A stretch of 64,000 nt of DNA from Apricaphanius iberus (Eukaryota > Chordata > Actinopteri > Cyprinodontiformes > Aphaniidae), in contig JAPXFQ010000804.1 of assembly GCA_028564705.1 (NCBI GenBank), positions 1,488,001 to 1,552,000 on the forward strand, read 5' to 3'. The position numbers and the translations under genes were made by a program. A model generated the notes under the pieces. The model did not search any database. It saw nothing but the letters and a program-made list of their open reading frames with translations, and was not told where the DNA came from. This document shows, in pieces, positions 58,600-64,000 of the stretch. Within the stretch, counting starts at the first letter, position 1; the number at the start of each line of letters is the position of its first letter.

Positions 58600-59105
58600 A
58601 AATAATAAACTTTACAAAGTCTGGATGCGATTTGTATTCAGTCGCTTTAAGTCTGATATCCCAATATAGAATTTTGTGTAGCTGACTACACAAAATTCAA
58701 GGAAGCAGCCAAAAGGGTCCATGCTTACTCTAGTGGAGCTTGGGACATTCATAGCTCAGACTGGGGAATCTATTTAAAGGGCAATAATTAGTTGCACAAG
58801 GAAAGCCCTTTTGTTGACAGAAAGCTTTTGGAGTTTACCACAAGCCAATTGGGTGACACAGCAAATATATCAAAGAATGTGCTCTGGTCCGTTGAAAGCA
58901 GACTTTCATAACACTATTTATGGCAGAAAACTAATTCCGTACAAACCACACCCATTTCGAAACTCGGTGGTGGCAGTATTATGCTGTGTGCATGCTATTC
59001 TTCAGCCGACAAAGGCTAGCTGATCAGAGTTGATGGGGAAGTCGATGAAGCCGAACACAAGGCAATATTGGAAGTAAAACCTGTTAGAGGTTAATTTATT
59101 TAATT
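58600..59105 (+). mobile_element. Tc1-like relic
   Basis: 'atttgtattcagtcgcttt' near 58,630 is the post-TIR phrase of a fish Tc1 family. The sequences 'aactcggtggtggcagtatt' and 'tgatcagagttgatgggga' are from the transposase region. There are internal deletions and no open frame across the catalytic core. Confidence 0.6.
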
Positions 59106-61254
59106 TTCTATCTATCACCTTTATTTAAACAGAATTGAAAATTCATTGAGATTACAGATTCCTTTTCAAGACTGTCCTGGGCCAAAAGCAGGGCAAATAC
59201 TTACACTCAAAAACACTTCAACATTACTTGATTGATTGAATACCATACAGATCAGGTAAAACATCTACAGGCAAGAGAGTTTGTATCAAAATGTGTCCAT
59301 AAAGATCTGGAGGAATCAGGTGATCCAAAATCTTTCAAATGAAAATACTTCTAATAGGTTATTCCATAGACCCATCAGGGCATGCACTCAATGTGGTGAG
59401 TAATTGACCACACATTCGAGATAAAACTCAATCTCCCATGATAAACAGTGTCCAAAGCATGCAAGGCATAAGAGGAGGCATTCATATCACAATAATCCCA
59501 ACCAGGCATAAACATTGCACAAGATTTTGAAATTCTGTGGAGATTAACCTTCCAGCAGGAAAAACTAAATGGTTCTGTTAGAGCTATAACAGAATAGTTT
59601 AGAACAACGTGTATTCATGTATTAGATTAGTCCAGATAAAGTCCAAATCTAGTTTGAAATTGGCCATCTGTCGTAAGACTTGAAAATGTATGTTTTTTCG
59701 TGTCTTTTGCTAGACAATATAAATGTAGATAAGGAAGGGTTTGTGGTTTTCCCAGCATGTCAGTGTGTTTTAGCGTTTTTTCCATTTGATGCTTTCACTT
59801 TACTTTCTCACAAATGCCCTGCCCAGATATTTAGAATTCAGGCCCTACCACTCACTACCATCTAACTCTAATCAAAGTGCCGAATCGTGAAACAGACAGC
59901 TGTTGTCATATGCCTCGATTCCAAATGGCTATCTGCCCCTGTTAGTTGCCCGGGCTCTTAGTTGGCCAGCTGAGGTTGTAGGGGGAGCGAGGGTTAAAGC
60001 GTTGCTGCCATTTCAAGCTCTTGTCAGAAAAGTCCCTCCAGCTTACAAACTTATCCAAGGTAAGCTTCTTTTTTGTGCTTCTCACTGGTATGACTCATAA
60101 TGTTCCCAGATCCTTTCTCACCTGAGGCTGCTAATTAAGATTTTGAGATAATCTTGTGGTATAAAACAGCAATGTATTAATTTAAAAGGCCATTCATTGT
60201 CACTGCCAGAGTACATAATCCACTGCTGCAGTGAATTTGATATCTTTTGTGAAATGACAAACTGTTGATAAGATTGTATTTTGGGCTGCGTTTCCAAAAT
60301 ATGTGATCCCATATCACAATAAAAGGAGCGGCTTATGTGCTGAGAATGTGGCAAACAACGGCTGCAATGCAAAACGGAAAGGAAACAGCAAGAATGAATT
60401 TCCCAGCACCTTTATGAATTTTGCTTAGAATACACACCAGTCAATGAGACTTCTCCATGCATAATATTTTCCTCAAAACTTATCCTGCTTTTACATATAA
60501 AAAATCTTAAAGTTTTAGCGAAAATGTGTTATAAAAAATATATGATGTACTTACACTTGTCTCTGACAAAGGCATCCCAAACTATTCCTGGTTCAGGACA
60601 GTTGTACAGGGGGGAAGGGTAAAAACAATACGCGACCAACTGTTGCCAACTAAGTGGTGGCTTTGACACAACTTTAGAATAAGCTTCGAGTGTAGAAATC
60701 AATGCACTGAAAGGGCAGATGGGTGTTGTAGAAAGACAGAACCGTGGAGGGTAAACAGGTAGAGATTTTCATGCTCTTTAATTCATTACAGAATAACCTA
60801 AAGTTTCTAGATATGTCTCTGCAAAAGGCTGCCTATGCGAAATTAGGTTAGAATGTTAACCCCTTGTTGAAACAGAGTTTTACTGGTTGATAACCAAAAG
60901 TCAACTGGCAATGATTATAGAGGAACTTACAGCACCCTCTACATTAATCACCAACCATGATAAGGACATGTGAAAAACCCTTAAAAAACTGTTGCCATGG
61001 AGCATGGTGATCCCCACGATGACAGTTCTGGCGCTGCAGTTTTCTAATGGTGCTTACACACCTGGATAGTTCAGGATATTTTGCTTGACTAGATGAGAAA
61101 TGATGAACATTTCTACACCTCCATTTGATTTACTTCACTTTGAGACTGCAACTGTACTGCAACCACATTTCTGGTCTACATCATGTATTACAACAGTTGC
61201 TCATTTGGAGTGCTATCACAAATAGCTGCCCATTATAGACAGCAATATAGGCTG
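59106..61254. other. Gene-free stretch
   Basis: No supported gene. A repeat-free part around 59,880-60,070 is less AT-rich and might be regulatory. Confidence 0.35.
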
Positions 61255-61510
61255 TGTCTACTCTCACCACATGTTCATCCAAGAGGAGCAATGGTGGAAG
61301 TCAATGCCTCGATGCAATCTGCTGGGTGTCTTAGAAAGAAAAGATAGAAAACTTTTTAACTGATTGGAATTATGAATTGAAGGATTAATTGGAATGTATG
61401 TATGTTTGAATTGAAATGAATTTAATTTATTTTTTGTGAAGTGCCTTAAGATGACGCATTGTGACTATATACAGTTAATAACATTAATTGAATTCAACTT
61501 AATTAATGAA
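61255..61510 (+). repeat. LINE 3'-end remnant
   Basis: 'gcaatctgctgggtgtctta' followed by 'tgattggaattatgaattg' and 'gtgaagtgccttaagatgac' follows the order of the 3' UTR of a very common fish non-LTR element that ends in GGCGCTATATAAATAAA. The terminal part is decayed here. Confidence 0.55.
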
Positions 61511-62044
61511 AAAAGAACAACAGAGAAGGAGTTACTATGATATTTAATTCAACAGATGAAGAGTAAGATTTTAAAAGGTTCACCTGCCATCTACTATAGT
61601 TTATGTCGACCACAGATTGTTTCTTTCACCAGTTTCAATGAACTTTTAAACCTAACCAAATGAAGTGCCAGTGCCCAGTACATTTCATTCAACTGCACTT
61701 TACAAGACACACAGATTAAATAAATGCCTAGAAATGTATGATTAAATCAACTGAATACAATCCAATGTAGAGAGATTTACTTTCAACCATTGTACATGCA
61801 CACCATTTCAGTCCTAACTAAAATAAAATGTAATCAATTTCAGTTTATGATCCTTGTTAATAAAATGTTATAAATCTAAGGAAGTACAGCGGATCAGGTG
61901 AAGTCATTCTCTTTGCAGCGTGTTTTTAAAGGAAAAAAGCGTCCCTCAATTATTGATTGGGTCTAACCCATTAGTTGAAGAATAAGATCAGGCTAATACT
62001 TCTGACATTCAGTGTTTCGTTTCCACTGAGCATTACAGCAAGAG

Positions 62045-62115
62045 TCAGGCAAGGCAAGGTAATTTTATTTGTGTAGCACACTTTCAACAACAGGGTAATT
62101 CAAGGTGCTTGCCTG
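62045..62115 (-). repeat. Short retroelement 3' end
   Basis: 'ggcaaggcaaggtaatttt' and 'atttgtgtagcac' match the first ~70 bases of the repeat at 44,625. The remainder is absent or decayed. Confidence 0.45.
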
Positions 62116-64000
62116 TCTGTACTAATGGAAACAGACAAAATAGCATACCAAACACATCCGACTCGTACCGTAACACACAGAGAAAACAAGACATTAGAAA
62201 ACACAACTGGATCAAAACAGTTTGAACACAGACCAGCTTCAACGGTTTATTCTAAGGCTGTCTCACCAACTGGTGACCTAGTTACCATTTTGGGAAAAAT
62301 GCCATGATTCTTAGTTCCGATATAAGAAATTTTGATACGTGTTACATCATAATTGTACCTCAAGGAAACATGAAGTCATGGATTATTGACGAAATATTCA
62401 TGGTCTATGATCCCATGACTTTTACTGTGGCTGAACTGAAGCAATTCTGCAAGCAAGAGCGGCTCAGAATTGCTTTACAGGTCTAAAAGACTCAATACTT
62501 TATGAAGAATTTGCCATGGGTTTGCTAAATGTATGGAGAAGTTGCTTGGGTTAGCAGTTTTCTCCTCCTCAGTTATTAATGAAATTATTATATGAAAACT
62601 ACATTTTGTATTCATGTACAATGTATGCCAGAGTAATCTTTGACATTAAGTGTTTAAATCGTTCAAAAATGGCACTTAATTTCTTTCACAGATCAACAAC
62701 GTCAATAGATTTGAAATTTACATTTACAGCTTGTCAATTCATACTTCTTATTCATACCTATATGTTTTTATTTAGTCATGTCCTGCTTCCATTTCCTGCC
62801 TGTAAGTAGAACATTTTGAAGCCATGTAATTATTTTCATAATTTATGGAGATAAATAAACATATAAAGGCTGAAATGTCATGTCTAAATAAGTGTTGCTA
62901 TATATTATTGTCTAATCCCTAGTTTATTCTTCAAAATGTGACAGATGTTTTTTCCTTTTATTAAAACAAAAATAATTTCAAGAGACCTCCTGCTTGTACA
63001 CATCAGTGATTTTAGTAAAACAAAACATGGACAGATGGACAGAATATAGATAAAGGATCAGCTTGGCAAAATGACTGGCATTAAACATGTTATAACCTAG
63101 GCAAAACATCACTAAATTAATTTTAGAAAATGCATTAACCCCTTTTATTTAATATACCAGCTTCTTTGAAAACTATTATATTTTTTAAACTGAGTCAGAA
63201 AAAGAGTTCCGAGCAGACATGTTCAGAGGCATGCAAGCATCTTGAATTCTGACAGTGAGGAGAGCTGACAAGAGAGACGAAACTTGTTCAAACAAAGTTA
63301 TATTTTGGAAAAAGTCTGATGGGCTGTTCATCGAAGCCACCTTGGAGTGTTTTGATGCTTGCTGAAGAAACAGGAAAAGAAAATACAATAGAATAATCAT
63401 GAAAAACGTTAAGACCGGGGTGATCTTTAACCCTAAACACACACTCACGTACACACTTATACACGTACACAATCATGTAAGCAGGGTGTGGGTCAGAGGT
63501 CAAATGGCCCTGAACTCTCTCCCTTTGGGCTGAAGACATCAGAAGTCTCTCTTTGTGCTGCTCTCCATTTATTTTACTCATCATCCCTCATCATGCGGGG
63601 ATGACCCTCTGACCTCAGTGGTAGGGTTACCTGTCACTGGACTGTCTATTCGTGAGCATGGAGCATGAAGCTTTGGCAACATTTGTCTTTTGAGGAAAAA
63701 ATAAACAAAGAATAAAGGGACTGATTCTCACCAGTGAAGTTATCTTAAGTTAAATGTAAAAAAAAATAAAATCATATTTTATGCCTACATTCAGAATTCC
63801 AAACACTCTGTACTCAGATGACAAACATGTGTTTGCACAAGGACAAAAGATCCAACAGACACAGTTAACAGATGCTTGTGTTCCGATGCTTACCTTGGTT
63901 TACCTACAAAAACACTCTAAAAGCATCCTAGTGTGTGCTGTCAGCTATCAATCAGAGCACCGTAAGTGGGATCCTTGAGTGAAGATGCTATCAGCTCTGC
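62116..64000. other. Gene-free stretch
   Basis: AT-rich DNA without a recognisable gene, RNA or bounded repeat. Confidence 0.4.

Overview
The window looks like intergenic or deeply intronic DNA from a teleost fish, probably a percomorph. This rests on the repeat content: fish-type hAT, PIF/Harbinger and Tc1 elements, a tRNA-derived SINE family with a GGAT-repeat tail, a Ty3/Gypsy element, and a LINE with an L1-type ORF1. Base composition is AT-rich, and long uninterrupted reading frames occur only inside transposable elements. I found no host exon, rRNA, CRISPR array or intact tRNA gene that I can defend.

Layout. 1-9 kb: mostly unique AT-rich DNA with a 202-bp hAT MITE (2598-2799), LINE-tail-like repeats and a CT-rich tract. 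9.0-10.3 kb: a fold-back element, a tRNA-like SINE head and a short degenerate tandem array. 12.66-21.76 kb: a three-layer nest. An outer hAT element (8-bp target duplication GTCAATGA) holds an inner hAT-like element (TAGGGCTGTC ends), which holds a 7.86-kb Ty3/Gypsy retrotransposon on the minus strand with LTRs about 99% identical. 23.1-31.3 kb: a ~510-bp inverted repeat whose arms enclose a Harbinger MITE and a ~4.9-kb LINE. 32.4-40.9 kb: MITEs, a retroelement 3' end, a 194-bp tandem duplication, a second copy of the composite hAT with its own 8-bp duplication, and a Tc1/mariner relic. 42.7-59.1 kb: several Tc1 relics, a tRNA-derived SINE, and a Harbinger MITE fused to a Tc1 element that has lost its outer left end. 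59-64 kb: mostly unique DNA plus LINE tails. A few repeat-free, less AT-rich stretches could be conserved regulatory DNA.

The most informative element is the Gypsy copy. Gag and pol are in different frames, joined by a TTTAAAC heptamer lying in the gag register directly before the gag stop codon and followed, after 6 nt, by a possible pseudoknot. Reverse transcription is predicted to start from tRNA-His. The U5 part of the LTR also carries a 13-nt complement to the anticodon arm of tRNA-His and a partial complement to its T arm, which suggests an extended primer-template contact. The promoter part of the LTR carries a perfect CRE. Pol is interrupted inside the integrase zinc-binding domain at a run of seven T, probably a one-base loss, although the run is itself an in-register slippery heptamer. 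Names of tRNA-His and of the transposon families come from memory, not from a search.
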